DNA of 64,000 bases from Pseudeuparius sepicola (GCA_963920635.1 OY987299.1:70042692-70106691); one strand, 5' to 3'; numbered from the stretch's first letter, positions 9,284-21,095 are shown. Notes: generated from the letters alone by a model not told the origin. Numbers and translations: made by a program.

Positions 9284-11594
9284 ATGTCTGCCCGATCAAA
9301 AGAAATGTTAACATTAGCGTTAAACCAACAACTAGTTAACAAATTTAGAACTACAACAACACGCAAACGCAAACGAGAAAATAATAATGATGATCCAGAC
9401 TTTCAACCATATCCTAAAGGCAAACAACTAAACAGTAAGTGTTGAAAAAATAATGTATTGGGTAGGTATATATAAAAAAATTTTAGGGGATCCACTGTTA
9501 GATATAAGCCATACTTGTTCAACAGATTTACTATATCCTGCAAATCAGTCAACTATAATATTGGATCCTGTAATTACAACAACTGGCATAAATGCATCAC
9601 AAATAATAGTAAAAGAAATTGTGGAATCTATAGTTTTGTCAGCGATGGATAATTATGAACGGAAAAGTTCAAGTAAGTACATTTTAGTAATTAGAGCCAG
9701 AATCTACTTTATTTTCTAATGTTATTAAATGTTTTTTGGTGAGAAAAAATTGAACATCTTATGTTTTGATTCGGGGGCCTACTACGTCAGAAGAATTGGT
9801 AAAATACCTACGTGCTTAGCGATATCGTTAATTTAGCTATGGACAAAAGCGAAAAAGGGACGGAACAGAATTATACTAAAAAAGGGACATTAAGAAAAAG
9901 AAAAAGATTTGAAACTTCTTTAACAGAAAGGAAAAATGCCAAACAAATAAAAAAGAAATTGAAACATATTTTAAGGGAAACGTGTGATAACGGATGTGGC
10001 AGAAAATGTCTTCAAAAAATTAATAGAGAGAGACAAACAACAATTCATTCTGAATACTGGAAGCTATCAGATAATCAGCAACGTCAATTTATATTTATCG
10101 CCGCTAAAAACACCGTTAAAAAAAGGAGTTGTGTAGGAAAAAATTCTCTTAGAAGTAAAACTGTTAAATATTATTTAAAAGATTCACAGGGCGTGGACTG
10201 TCAAGTGTGTAAAAAGTTTTTCCTGGTAACCTTAGGATATCCTTTGCACAATGACAGAATCGTAAGAAATGTTCTTTCGACCCCACCCAATGAACTTATT
10301 GTTGCTCCTGCTAAAAAAGGACATCCGTCGGATAAAAAATTGATAGAACAAGCATAAAAGATCATATCAAATCTTTTAACCCTACCATTTCGCATTATCG
10401 GCGAGAACATGCGCCTAATAGGCTCTACCTACCTAGCGACGTAAACATAAATCTAATGTATAAAGACTTCTTGGATAAAAATCCAAATAATAAAATCTCA
10501 TATGAATTATATAGGAAAGAAGTTAAAAGTATGAATATATCTTTTGCTGTGCTTGGGCATGAAGAATGTTGGCAGTGTGAGTCATTTGAAAATCACATTA
10601 AAAATGCTAAACATAGTAAGGATAACATTCGGGAAGACTCTGAGCAATGTCAACTATGGAAGAAACATCACAAAAATGCTAAGATGGCACGTGATGAATA
10701 TCATAAAGATGCTTCTCTTGAAGGCGGTCAGAAGAGTTTCTTTTTTTCTGTTGACTTGCAAAAGGTTGTAATGTTACCTAGGTGTGAAATGTTTAAAGAG
10801 ATAATATTTGTACCACGGATTATCTGCTTTAACGAGAGTTTTGTTCCTCTTGGAAAACAAACAAAAAATAAGAAGCCAATCGCTATAATATGGCATGAAG
10901 CCACGGCCGGAAGATCACAATCCGATTTAATATTAACGTTTAACAAATTTTTGTTAATGCACAGGGATGCGGAAGAAGTTACCATTTGGATGGATAATTG
11001 CGCCTCTCAAAACAAAAATTGGGCACTTTATTCTTTTTTCATTTACTTCATTAATTCTGAAAACACTACCATAAATTCAATAAAACTCAAATATTTACAG
11101 ACAGGACATACATTTATGAGCGCCGATTCATTTCACCACCAGGTGGAAAAATCACTAAAACACAAAAAAAAGTTTTTGATTTCGACGATTACAAAAATTG
11201 TGTGCAAACTGCCAATAACAGTAAAACGACCTGCATTGAAATGAATGTTACGGACTTTTTAGATGTTAAAGACTTTTCATCTAGATTCAAGCTTACTAAA
11301 ACAGTACCAAAACCATATTTATCGAACATGTGCAAAGTCGATTTTGTCAGAGGTTCTAAAAAGCTGTCCTATAAGACACAATTTAACGAAGAGTCAACTG
11401 AGTTATGTTTTTTAACGGCAAAAGCTTTGAAACATGGTGTGTCTCCACCTCAGATTAGAACATCCCCAAGAGGGATAAGTAAAACACGAAAAAATAATCT
11501 AATTAAAAAACTGCAAGAATTGTCTTTGCCAAAAAATAGACTAAATTTTTGGAAGGAGTTGTCTGAAAGTGCAGAAGAGACCGATTTGGATTAA
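9284..11594 (+). pseudogene. Three-exon gene of a widespread insect family (DUF7869-like), two frameshifts
   Basis: Exon 1 (9284-9434) starts MSARSKEMLTLAL and ends at a donor GTAAGT; exon 2 is 9487-9672 (RDPLLDISHTC..., donor GTAAGT); exon 3 starts at 9837. Splice phases agree across all three. Exon 3 has a basic stretch, a Cys cluster (CDNGCGRKC near 9985), a C-x2-C (CQVC, 10202) and later IWHEATAGRSQ and WMDNCASQNKNW (10990-11025). The last resembles the D-N-C-x-x-Q-N-K motif of multicopy insect proteins that I assign, from memory, to the DUF7869 group, probably transposon-derived nucleases. Two single-base frameshifts break it, near 10355 and in an A-run near 11170; otherwise the frame is open to 11594. 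AATAAATAATG near 11655 could be the poly(A) signal. Exact family and function are not certain. Confidence 0.65.
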
Positions 11595-11800
11595 CATTTA
11601 AGTTAAGTTCTTTTACGCAAAAAATCTAGCCAGTTTGGGCCAAATAATAATTATAAATAAATAATGTTTTCCATATTTTAATTATTTATATTTATTTATC
11701 TTCTCCCAATTCCAAAATCAATAAGTCCTAACTGGTTGTTTCTAGAACAAAAAGTCCTATCTATTGCAATTTTGCCATTAAAAGTGTAAATAATAATTAA

Positions 11801-12094
11801 AGGTTAAACGACTTACCTGTAAGGAAGTTCAATATTCAATTATACGAGATGGCCCCGTCCGAAGAGATCACACTGTAGTTTATGTTTCTGTGCTCTTTTT
11901 GTCGTATGTTTATAGAAAAAAGTGTTTGGTAACCCGCTGTATCGATATCCCCGCGCCCGCCTGATATTCATTATGTTGCCCCTCAGATCGCAGTATTTTG
12001 GTGATGAATAGTGGCGGGTGGGTGTGATCTCTTTGGACGGGGCCATCTCGTATAATTGAGGATTGAACTTCCTTACAGGTAAGTCGTTTAACCT
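11801..12094. mobile_element. Hairpin MITE, 294 bp, with about 70-bp inverted repeats
   Basis: AGGTTAAACGACTTACCTGT at 11801 is mirrored by ACAGGTAAGTCGTTTAACCT at 12075-12094. The repeat continues inward through GGAAGTTCAAT and ACGAGATGGCCCCGTCC for about 70 bp with few mismatches. The arm ends contain a splice-site-like TTACAG|GTAAGT. No ORF and no clear target duplication. A third, direct partial copy of the inner motif (ATGGCCCCGTCC...GAGATCACACTGTAG) follows at 12097-12136, so two related copies may be adjacent. Confidence 0.8.
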
Positions 12095-12136
12095 CTAATT
12101 ATACGTCGATGGCCCCGTCCTCGAGATCACACTGTA

Positions 12137-12764
12137 GATGTTGAAAGATTTGGTGCGATCTGAGGTGTTTCTTTGGCTTCGACCTTGTGTGCGTGACTTG
12201 CGAAATGAAACTCGTCACGTATTCGCAACGAAATTGTTTATTATATAAACACAGCTTACCCAATACAATGTAGAACACCATGTATGTGATCTACATGTGA
12301 ATCACTGGAACGAAATTCACAAGATAATTTAACACTATTTGTATTTTATAAATTCTTACGTAACTAAATATTTGGTAATGTATATTGTATATTTTAATAA
12401 AGTAGTATATAGGTATAACGAGGCCTTGGTGCTAGGAAGTGCTGGTAAACTTGGCAGTAATTTGCTCCGTTGCCGGGCTTGATTGTCAGTATTTCACCAG
12501 TTGATACCTGTGGAATATTTTTGGGATGTATAATGGTTTTTTAAAGGTGCCGAATGTGAAGTACCCGGCCGGAGATCGCTGGAACCCTTGTTTTGATAAT
12601 GATCCGACAGGCCAGGCAAATTAAGTGAGGTTATTATCGGTTTGACATTTATTTCCTATATGTTGTTTTATTCGTCTTTGCCGGACCGTGGAACTCTTCT
12701 TCTTCTCATGAATCTTGCCAGCTGGGGGTTTTGTCTACGTAACAACGATTGTTGTGCGGCATTA
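12137..12764. other. Unassigned non-coding stretch
   Basis: AT-rich; no ORF with recognisable homology, no inverted repeat and no RNA gene seen. Confidence 0.4.
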
Positions 12765-13271
12765 TATATCTACATTACCTATCCTTATAAAAACACCAGA
12801 AAATTATTAAATTGTATAGGTACTTACCTTCCGTTCATGTACGAAAGATTACAAAGGAGTATTCTTATATCTTCCTCTATGGCTGAAATCTGGACTACAA
12901 CCCTCAGGAGCACAAAATATATAGGTTACTCAGGAGGACGTTGGAATATAAAAGACACAGCATATGGGCCACAACAATGCATCAAACAAACACAAGTTAC
13001 ACAACCACAATGGCCGACGTCCGTCAACGGTTCGCGTCCTCTCCGGTCTCCTACTCTCTCCCGCAGAAGAGCGCAGGATCCGTGAAGTCACCTGACGGTT
13101 TTTGCCAATCGCGTTGCGGCATTTTTGTCACGTGACAATTTTGGCCAATACCGCCCGATGCCATAAACCAGTATTTTGCCAGTATCAAATCAACGTAGGA
13201 TTCACCCGTCGACTGTCAATGTCAAATACTGTCTAGGCCAATACTGGATATTTACGTCTTGAATACGTAAC
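12765..13271 (+). repeat. About 500-bp dispersed repeat, copy 1
   Basis: It matches 23244-23731 in the same orientation: shared blocks include ATTACCTATCCTTATAAAA, TACTTACCTTCCGTTCATGT, TTGCGGCATTTTTGTCACGT and ATATTTACGTCTTGAATACG. Similarity stops two bases before the ATG of the pogo-like transposase. Because both copies are direct, they are not the inverted ends of the pogo element. They may be one older repeat separated by insertion or duplication. Confidence 0.8.
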
Positions 13272-13273
13272 GA

Positions 13274-13645
13274 TTGCCACGTCTATATACGCCGAAAGGA
13301 CGAAAATTGTATAAGCACTATGACCCAGATGTGGTCAGAAACGTTCTTGAATGTATTGTGACTCAAAAATTGTCATACAGGGAGGCAGAGAAAAAGTATG
13401 GTATCCCAAGGTCAGTGTTATGTCGTCACAGAAAAGGAAATGTTAAAAAACAGGGTGGATAAACAATTTTATCTAAAGAAGAGGAGGATTTGTAAAACTA
13501 TTAGTAAAAAATTATTTGGACAAGCAGGTTGGTAGAAAAGTTCCCCCGCTTCAAAAACAACCTTCCCGGTCCAGAATTAGTATACAGCTTCCTAAAAAGA
13601 CACAAAGACCAATTATCCAAAAGAATGTGTGAATGTGTAAGTAGA
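13274..13645 (+). pseudogene. Pogo-like (Tc1/mariner superfamily) transposase, N-terminal part
   Basis: The frame opens MPRLYTPKGRKLYKHYDPDV and holds a Psq-type helix-turn-helix (LSYREAEKKYGIPRSVLCRH, 13370-13430). It breaks at a TAA near 13459 and a TAA near 13493; a shifted frame then shows the CENP-B-type second helix-turn-helix LPGPELVYSFLKRHKDQLSK (13560-13620). Family knowledge: both helices bind the terminal repeats of pogo/Tigger elements. The coding region is cut near 13645 by a jockey element; the DDE part resumes near 21096 on the other side. About 150 residues with the first catalytic Asp appear to be missing from both pieces. Confidence 0.82.
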
Positions 13646-13970
13646 AGGGGCTGCAAACATCCTGAACGAATTATGAACACCATTAAATCGGCAACCGCTC
13701 GAGGATTCTTCCCGAGAGCACGTTACTAGTCGAAACAAAGACCCACTCCCTCCCGATGTTAGACAACTCCTTAAGAGAACCCGCGCGGCCCGTAAAAGGG
13801 CTTGTCGCACTCTCCATCCTGACCACAAACGAGTAGCCATGCTGCTGATCTCCGAGCTTAAAGACGCTCTACAGCAAGTCCGTTCTGACAGTTGGCAACG
13901 ACGTCTAGAATCCCTAAATCCCCAAGAACGTAAATACTGGCAATGTGGTGCACGGGATTTTTTTAACAGA
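13646..13970 (+). pseudogene. Jockey-type non-LTR ORF2, upstream fragment
   Basis: Frame reading LPPDVRQLLKRTRAARKRAC, then HPDHKRVAMLLISELKDAL and LNPQERKYW is the linker between endonuclease and reverse transcriptase of jockey elements. No EN domain is upstream, so the element is 5'-truncated where it enters the pogo transposase. It is interrupted at about 13970 by an LTR retrotransposon and continues at about 19262 (KALKGNS, then HGPNAG). Confidence 0.75.
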
Positions 13971-14158
13971 AATATATAATATTCGGTTCCCAAACTGGAA
14001 ACTTAACGTTAGTTTTTCGCCGGAGTCCCCTCGGGGCCCCAACTAAGATCTCAAACCCATTTCAGTAAATCCAAGTCTTAATTGGAGTACTGCATTAGGC
14101 CGCGATGCCGCCAAAGGGAGAGGTGCCATAAAGTAGTCGAAAACATGGCCCGCGGGAC

Positions 14159-14246
14159 GGATTTATGATAATTGATATAATAAACGTCTCAAAGTGATCG
14201 ATTTATGCTAATTGCAGTAATTAATTTTGACTGATTTACGATAATT
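14159..14246 (+). promoter_or_regulatory. Triplicated GATTTATGATAATTG motif upstream of a TATA box
   Basis: GATTTATGATAATTG (14160), GATTTATGCTAATTG (14200) and GATTTACGATAATTG (14232) recur at 32-40 bp spacing about 90-175 bp before the TATA box. The layout resembles an enhancer in the U3 region of an LTR; the factor bound is unknown. Confidence 0.55.
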
Positions 14247-14335
14247 GCCTTAATTAATTTCGCGAGAACCGGTCTCCCCAAAAGTTCGCACGGTTTGGCA
14301 AGCCGCGGGGAAGAGTAGCGGGGCACCCGGAGACC

Positions 14336-14372
14336 TATAAATACCCGGGAGGACCCATTCGCAAAAATCAGT
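14336..14372 (+). promoter_or_regulatory. TATA box and initiator of the LTR
   Basis: TATAAATACCCGGGAGG starts at 14336 and is followed about 30 bp later by AATCAGTAG (14366-14374), a good match to the arthropod initiator TCAGT. Transcription would start near 14370 in the plus direction. Confidence 0.6.
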
Positions 14373-15395
14373 AGAAGACGAGTAGCAGATCAGTAGAGAA
14401 CCAGATGCAGACGACCAACCGATCCACCAGGTCGCGGGACGGGACCCGCGGCCCACGGTCCAGTCCAGATGTCTTAGCAACTCTTGAACGAAACCACCAA
14501 AATTCTAAGCACCTGAGTAAGTTAGACTGACCAAGTAGTAAGATATTTTTGTTTTGATGCCCTGTGTTTGAATTGCCTTTTATTTTGAAATTTTGAAATC
14601 ATTTTGAAAACTTTGGAGATATATTGACTTTATTGTGTAATTTTTATTTGAATTTTAGATTTAATATCAGAAATTGAGTCTTTTTGTTTTCATTTTTATA
14701 CTATGTATTTGGTAAACTTATTTGCAGTTTTGTCAGTTGAGTTAATGAGTGTTTTGTCTAGTCTTTATGCTAAATTAAGAACTTCTATTCATGCCATACG
14801 ATTATTCTGAATTTTGAGCCATATAATTTTGGTATTGCTTGCAAGAGTATTGTCTTTTAATTGAATCATTTTATGCCACAAACTTGAGTAACATTGATTT
14901 ACATTTTATGCCAATTTGTTGTACAGAGTAATCAATTAATTTTGTGCTATTTGGGAAATATTTTGCAATTTTTGTACTTTTGATCTGAATATTGTCATTT
15001 TATTGCCATAGTTTGTGTGTTCGCGCCATTTTTGACATATTGTTTTGACTGTTTTGTACCTTAAATTAAGTTCAATTGTTTAACAGTGTATCTTTTTTTA
15101 AACGTTTGGATTGTGTTACATGAAAAGAGTTCATATTTCGGATACCTTGAGTGGCGTTGTGCGAAATCATAGATTTTTACAATTATTCATTATTTAATTA
15201 TTGCACATGTTTTTAAACTTCCTCTGTATTTTAGTAACGTAATGTACTGTTCCGTAATTAATCTTAATATACATATTTCAAACTACCCTGTGTCTCCGTC
15301 ATACACCCTTAGGCCCACACTAAAAGAAGATCTTGTAGACCACCCTGTATAATACCGCTCGCCAATTAACATCTCACAGGGTAGGATACTACAAT

Positions 15396-15411
15396 TGGTG
15401 TCAGGTGTGGG
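15396..15411 (+). other. Primer-binding-site-like motif
   Basis: TGGTGTCAGGTGTGGG follows the putative LTR by two or three bases. It resembles the TGGTGTCAGAAGTGGG sites found after the 5' LTR of many Gypsy-type elements. The tRNA used is not identified. Confidence 0.5.
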
Positions 15412-18400
15412 GTCCTATAAGGGTTGACGGATAGGGGTGGTTTTGAAAAAAAAAATTTTTGAGAAAATTTCGGGAAAAATATCAGAATAAATTTTTGTAG
15501 AATAAAATTTTGTAGAACAAACTTGTTAGGTCTGCTAATAAGGGTTGACGGATAGGGGTAGTTCGGAAAATTTTTAGGAAAAATTTCAGAAGAATCGGAA
15601 GAACATTTTTTTTTTGAGGAAAATTTGTTAGCGTTTATAAAAAGCAACACAATAGTCTGAAGTACATAAGGATTAACGGATAGGGATGAGTTGTCAAATT
15701 TGACAGGAAAATTAATTTTTCAGAAAATTCCAGGAAATAATTTTTATAGAGAATCTGAGGCATAGAAAAGTATAACGGTATTTATTATGGTTCAAAAAGG
15801 GTAAACGACATTGGTAAATTGTGAAAATTAGAAAGTTGTCAGGAAATTGTCAGGAAAATGTTTTTATTAGAAAAATTATTAATAAAGGAAACTAAGCACC
15901 GTTTAGCTTAGAGACAATGGTTAGAAAAATTTAAGAAAAACGGAACAAAAAGAAACAGGTGCTAGGAAAAAAAGGGTTAGGAGTAAAAGTTCCATCGGAA
16001 AACTAGGGGCCAGTAGAAATAATTTTGTGCGAACTAAAGAAAAATTATAACAAAAAATATAAAAAAAAATGCAAAACGGAGAAGAAAATGTAGTGGTAGG
16101 GACAAGGGCAGAAGGAAGCGGAAATATAGCTGAGGTGCGTCAAAATTAATAATGGAATAGAAACCGTACCGATATTCAACGGAAAGCTAAAATAGAATTT
16201 TTTTTAGTGTAAAGAAACGGTCTTATGAACAACTTGATATGAAGGACAGAGAATAGCTATAGTCAGGTTAAAACTAAGAAGCAGCGCGAATCAATAAATC
16301 AAAGCGAAGCCGCAGGATACTTACAAGCGAATTACAGCAAGAACGGAAATTTAAATAAAAATATTCATGGAAGTTAAGCAAAAATACATCAAAAAATTGT
16401 AGGCAAATTTTAACACGACTAAATATTTTAGGAAATAGAACAGTTACTTTCGAAATCGGACAAGCGAAAAATAGCGTTATCCTGGCAAATAGACGTTACT
16501 ACGCAATTTGTGTAAGGTCCTTTTAAAAGCATATTAAGCAACGAGTATTATCTCTAGAACAGCAAAATATAGTAGAAGCTTTAAATTATGCGGAAAAAGA
16601 ACATACAATTAGGCCGCTGCAATACAGTAGGGAATGCCACGAAGTAGATAGAAATGCGAGGAGAACAGCGTGAGCGCATTACGCAATATTGCCCGAGAGA
16701 AAAGTCACCGCAAATCGTCTTCAAGTGTATAGCTAATAAAATTTTGATATTTCGCTCAAAAATTAGAGAAAAGCCGCTGCAGAGTAATAATCAAGTTTGC
16801 TAAAATAGTAGTAATTTAGACCATTTTGTACGGAAATGCAGAGAAAGCCGTCTCAAAAATAGACAAGCAAATTAATAATTAAACCAGAGTTATTATAGTT
16901 AGGGAAATAAGATTACAAGTAGGTAATATACAGGGAAGTAATATAGCGAATTTAGGAGATACTCAATTAAAAAAAAATAATATTGAATTATCAGATGCAA
17001 GAAAATAAGGCAGAAAGTTACAGAAAAGCATAGGCTACAATATTAAAGAAACGAGAAAATTGAATACAGAAATTTAGTTGGGATTAAGACTAGAAATTAT
17101 ATAAAACAACAGCTGATAGGAAAAACAAAAAGGAATTAGCTACATATGGTAAATTAACAAAAAGTTGATAGGAGAAAAAGGTGTAGTTCAATGCCGGTAG
17201 GGGTATTTGCCCTCGGAGTAGTTGTTTCTGTTGTTTATCTTTTGAATTATCTACGTGTTAAGGAAAAACTTAGTGAAGTTACTAAAGTAATGAGTTGCTG
17301 CAGTAGTGAGTTACAGAAGTAATAAGACAAAAGTGTCGTTAGAAGGATGAAAAATAATGCGCAAATTCTAGTGGTGAAATAATTAAAATAATAATTAAAA
17401 GAAAAGTGCGATAAGTGAAAAGTGACATAATAGAAGTCGGAAATTAAAAGAAAAATAAGTGACTACGTATTGTGCTACGTGCAAGGGATTACGTGTTGTG
17501 CTAAGTGCCATTGTAGTATTGTACCAGGTGATATTTTATTAGAGAAGTAAAGGGTTGCGGAATGAAGTTAAAAAGTTTGGGAATGAAGTTAATTCGCCTA
17601 TCAGGAGCCACCACTTATTCTTGGTTTTGCCAGAAATCAAGAATGCTAGCGTTCAGACCACTGGCAATTGTTCTGAACACTACACAAAAATTAACAACAA
17701 GGCAAACAGACAGGTAAAATTAGCAACATTCAGGGAAGCGCGAACTTCCCAGAAAGTAGAAAAGCCAAATAAAAAGGAAGGTAAGAATGAAAGAGCAAGG
17801 AAAAATTCAGGAAATCTGAAAAAGAAGAAAAGTTGAAAGCCAGAAGCCAGACAGGTACAAGTACAATTCCAGGAGTGTTTTGCCATTTTTGAGGATATTC
17901 GACCAAGGTCCATACCTTTTAATTTTCGTAAGAAAAGAAATGGAACACTCAACGCGACAGGAAGGAAGTTGTACCTTAAAAGAGGGAATATACAAAAGGT
18001 CTAGAGTTACGAGTACAAGCTCAGAGTGCGTGTACGCCGTCTTAAGGAAAAGTCTGCCAACGCTGGCACACTACCTGTATTTCTAAGGAAAGAGATGAAA
18101 CACAACTCAAAAAGGGATGAAAGTGAACCAAAAAGGACTTAGTAATTCCCCAATATGTCAATAAAACATGTATAACAGCTGTAAAAAAAAATTAGGAAAA
18201 TAAAACAGCAAATTTAGCCGCTGAACAAAATCAGGACACACGGTATAATAGTTGACAGAAAAATGGCAAAGGGCAGAAGGGATGGCATCAATTAATAAAT
18301 ATCACAGATCAAAAGTTGATGGTACGGAAAAAGAAACCTCTAGCAAAAGCTATAAAGCAGAGAAAAAAGGAGTACCCAGGAAATGGAAGGTCGACAAGAA

Positions 18401-19262
18401 AAACGAGTATACAGGACTCAGAAGAGACATTAAAATAAATGTAACTAAATTAGTAAATTGTGAAAATAAAAGTGAAAAATTTAATAAAAAGTGAGAAGAT
18501 AAAAATATATTTTAAACAAAAGTGACCGGTAAATAAATTAATACGTTTAAAAACGCGGAAGGTAATTAAATAAATAATAATAATAATAATTAAACCACTA
18601 ACTGTCACCTTACTTAAGGAAAAACTCGAAAATGTAGAAGCGCAACAAAGATCAAAGAAAATACGTGCAGTTCCTTTTCATCTAATTTAAATAAGTCCGA
18701 AGCGAGGCACCCACTAAAGTAGGTCAAGTTTAAAGTCACCAGAGGTTACGCACGCGTGAAGGAAAAACACAACGCGAGATCAACAGGCGCCCAAAGTCCC
18801 GAGAAATATACGAGGTAGGAAAAGAAGATAAAAAATTAAGCAAATGAAAAAGCAAACAATAAGAAAATTCAAGAAAGTAAGTAAGTAAAAAAAAAATTTA
18901 ATCGAAAATTCAGAATTTAACCACTTTGGGGAGCTGAATTATTTAATCCATACGTGTCTAGAATTAATTACATTTAGGCAAGCATTATAGGTAAGAAAGT
19001 AAAATAGGAATATAAGTTAAGTAAAAATTAGATTAACTAGTTAGATGTTAGAAAGACAGACGTTAACGATTATTGCTGTAGGACAATTGCCTATAGAAAA
19101 ATCTAAACAGACAATAGATTGGGTAAAAGAGGTAGCGCCGTCTAGATGAGTCAAGCAGGTAATGAAAATTTTAGGAGTGCTTTAAAGGCTCTAAGTATAA
19201 TACTGGGACACTGATAAGTGCATTTTATTGGGTTATTTCACAGTCCGAGTGATAAAATAATT
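15412..19262 (+). mobile_element. A-rich, decayed internal region of the LTR element
   Basis: Strongly A-rich, purine-biased sequence with many stops on all frames; no gag, protease, RT or integrase motif is found. At its start GGGTTGACGGATAGGGG recurs at 15422, 15543 and (diverged) 15671, a period of about 125 bp. A 43-codon ORF with a membrane-like segment lies at 17191-17322, and basic ORFs at 17555-17836 and 18252-18494 show no recognisable domain. The right end is fixed by the resumption of jockey coding at about 19262. It may be a non-autonomous element. Confidence 0.5.
17191..17322 (+). CDS. Small ORF, 43 residues, one predicted membrane segment
   Basis: The frame starts MPVGVFALGVVVSVVYLLNY, a hydrophobic stretch of about 17 residues, followed by a basic and polar tail (LRVKEKLSEVTKVM) with a CC pair and a stop at 17320. 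It stands out from its stop-rich surroundings. It could be the membrane anchor of a decayed envelope-like gene or chance. No ribosome-start context argument is possible. Confidence 0.3.
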   Translation: MPVGVFALGVVVSVVYLLNYLRVKEKLSEVTKVMSCCSSELQK

Positions 19263-21095
19263 TCTAGTTACTGCAAATTATCAAGGCCCTCAAAGGTAAC
19301 TCCTCCCGTGGAATTCACGGCCCCAATGCGGGGTTGTATACACCTCTGAGGAGAACTCCGAAGCTTTCGCCGACCATTTCCAACAACAATTCCAACCCAA
19401 TCTAGATCCTGTCGATGATCTCGAGTGGGAAGAGACGGTAGAGGCCGAGGTGGGGCGCTCCTTGCGTCAAAACCCCCCGGAACCCTTCCTGTTTCGCACC
19501 CACGAAGAGCTCGTCACCATCATCTCGACTCTAAATGTCCACAAATCCCCAGGATACGACAATATATCCAACAAGGCAATCAAACTTCTACCCCAAAAAC
19601 AAATTGTCAAATTCCTAAATCTTATAAACCAGTGCCTTCGTCACCTCTATTTTCCCACTTGTTGGAAACACGCTATCGTGATAATTATTCCTAAGAAAAA
19701 GTCGTCATCCTACCCCCAAGATTATCGTCCCATTAGCCTGTTGCCAGTAGCAGGCAAAATTCTCGAACGTGTAATCCAATCCCGGCTACAAGACGAGCTG
19801 AATCTTCCAAAACCACGTAAACCACGTAAATACAGTAGCCATTTTCTTAGACGTAGCCAAAGCCTTTGACCGGGTATGGCACCCCGGTCTCATCTATAAA
19901 CTCATCCTTTTAGACATCTCCTTGGCTGTGGTGAAGATAGTGTCTTCTTTCCTGGCCGACCGGACCTTCCAAGTCAGAATAGATGGTTTCCTCTCTTCCC
20001 GTAAAACGGTAGATACGGGGGTCCCCAGGGCTCAGTGTTAGGTCCCACTCTGTACAGTGTCTTCACACACGAGCATGCGTGCAGGGTGCTCCAGGTGGCC
20101 GTGGATACTCTTTCCGAGTGGCTTGACAAGTCGAAAATCAAAGTCAATCCTGGCAAAACTCAAGCAGTCATCTTCTTTAAGGGGCGCCAGGCCCCGCCTA
20201 CCAGAATTGTTCTAAATGATTCTGAAGTAGATTATTCCACTTCCGCGCTGTACCTAGGCGTTCACCTAGACAGCCGGCTCACTTTCGAGAAACACACTGA
20301 GCAAACCAGGCAAAAGGCCCTAAAAATCTTCAAAGCAGTATATCCTATGATCCACAAAGGCTCCAACTCCCCATTCAAGCCAAACTCACTCTTTATAAGA
20401 CCATACTTCGTCCCGTGATGACCTATGCCTGCGCTGTATATCCTATGATCCACAAAGGCCCAAACTCCCCATTCAAGCCAAACTCACTTTCTATAAGACC
20501 ATACTTCGTCTCGTGATGACCTATGCCTGCGCTGCCTGGCAGCATATGGCAAAAAGTCATCACAAAAAACTCCAAGTAGTTCAAAGTCGTTGTCTTAGGA
20601 CTATCACTGGTGCCGAATGGTATGTCGCTAATCGGCACATCCACCGTGACATGAATATTCCATTTTTGAATGACTTTATCAAGGAACTCTCCTTAAAAAC
20701 CTATGCAAAGACGGAGACTCATCCAAACGCTCTTCTCAGAACTGCTACCGATTATGTCCCCATATCCCGATCTCCCACACAAAGGGCCCCGTCATACTCT
20801 CATCTGAGGAATTTTCTAGTCCTTTTTTCTAAAAAGGCAGCCAAAAGCCACTTCGTCTGGCAAAACCCTACTCGTATTTCTACACTAAACCGCCAAGGCT
20901 TCTTCTAGTAGCCGCACACCACTCCCTACAGCCACTTCTCCTACAAAATAGGGCTGGAATCCAACCACTATACCCTGAAATAGGCGAAGTTTTTAGCGGG
21001 TATGCCCCCTCCGGGGGGAGACTCCCACGCTACGACGCTGACGGCCGCGTGGTGCCTATAAAAGATTTTCCTCTCCTATTGCAAAAAGACAAAAA
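19262..21095 (+). pseudogene. Jockey-type reverse transcriptase, downstream fragment and 3' end
   Basis: In order: SEAFADHFQQQFQPNL (19360 on), SLRQNPPEPFLF, LNVHKSPGYDNISNKA (19530), IIPKKKSSSYPQDYRPISLL (19690-19745), LDVAKAFDRVWHPGLIYK (with a frameshift near 19860), LGVHLDSRLTFEKH, then the C-terminus TYACAAWQHMAKSHHKKLQ (20515-20570) to the stop at 20906. The segment with the catalytic YADD is missing between VGPTLYSVFTHE and VAVDTLSEWLDKSKIK (about 20070-20100), so this copy is doubly dead. A 98-bp tandem duplication lies at 20338-20533. The GC-rich 3' UTR ends in an A-rich run near 21095, after which pogo coding resumes. Confidence 0.8.
20338..20533 (+). repeat. 98-bp tandem duplication inside the jockey RT
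   Basis: Two near-identical units begin GTATATCCTATGATCCACAA at 20338 and 20436 and end in CTATGCCTGCGCT. The duplication shifts the reading frame of the reverse transcriptase. Confidence 0.9.

Larger units (their letters stand above)
13971..15393 (+). mobile_element. Putative long terminal repeat of an LTR retrotransposon
   Basis: The region lies directly upstream of a primer-binding-site-like motif and holds a promoter layout: three direct repeats, TATA box and initiator. Its right edge (GGATACTACA) fits an LTR ending in CA before ATTGGTGTCAGG. The left edge is placed only by the break in jockey coding sequence. No second copy of this LTR is visible near 19.2 kb, so the element is incomplete at its 3' end. 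Confidence 0.5.

Noticed and set aside
12642..13085. 147-codon ORF overlapping the 500-bp repeat
   Set aside because: The frame is not retained in the second copy at 23244-23731 and shows no domain.
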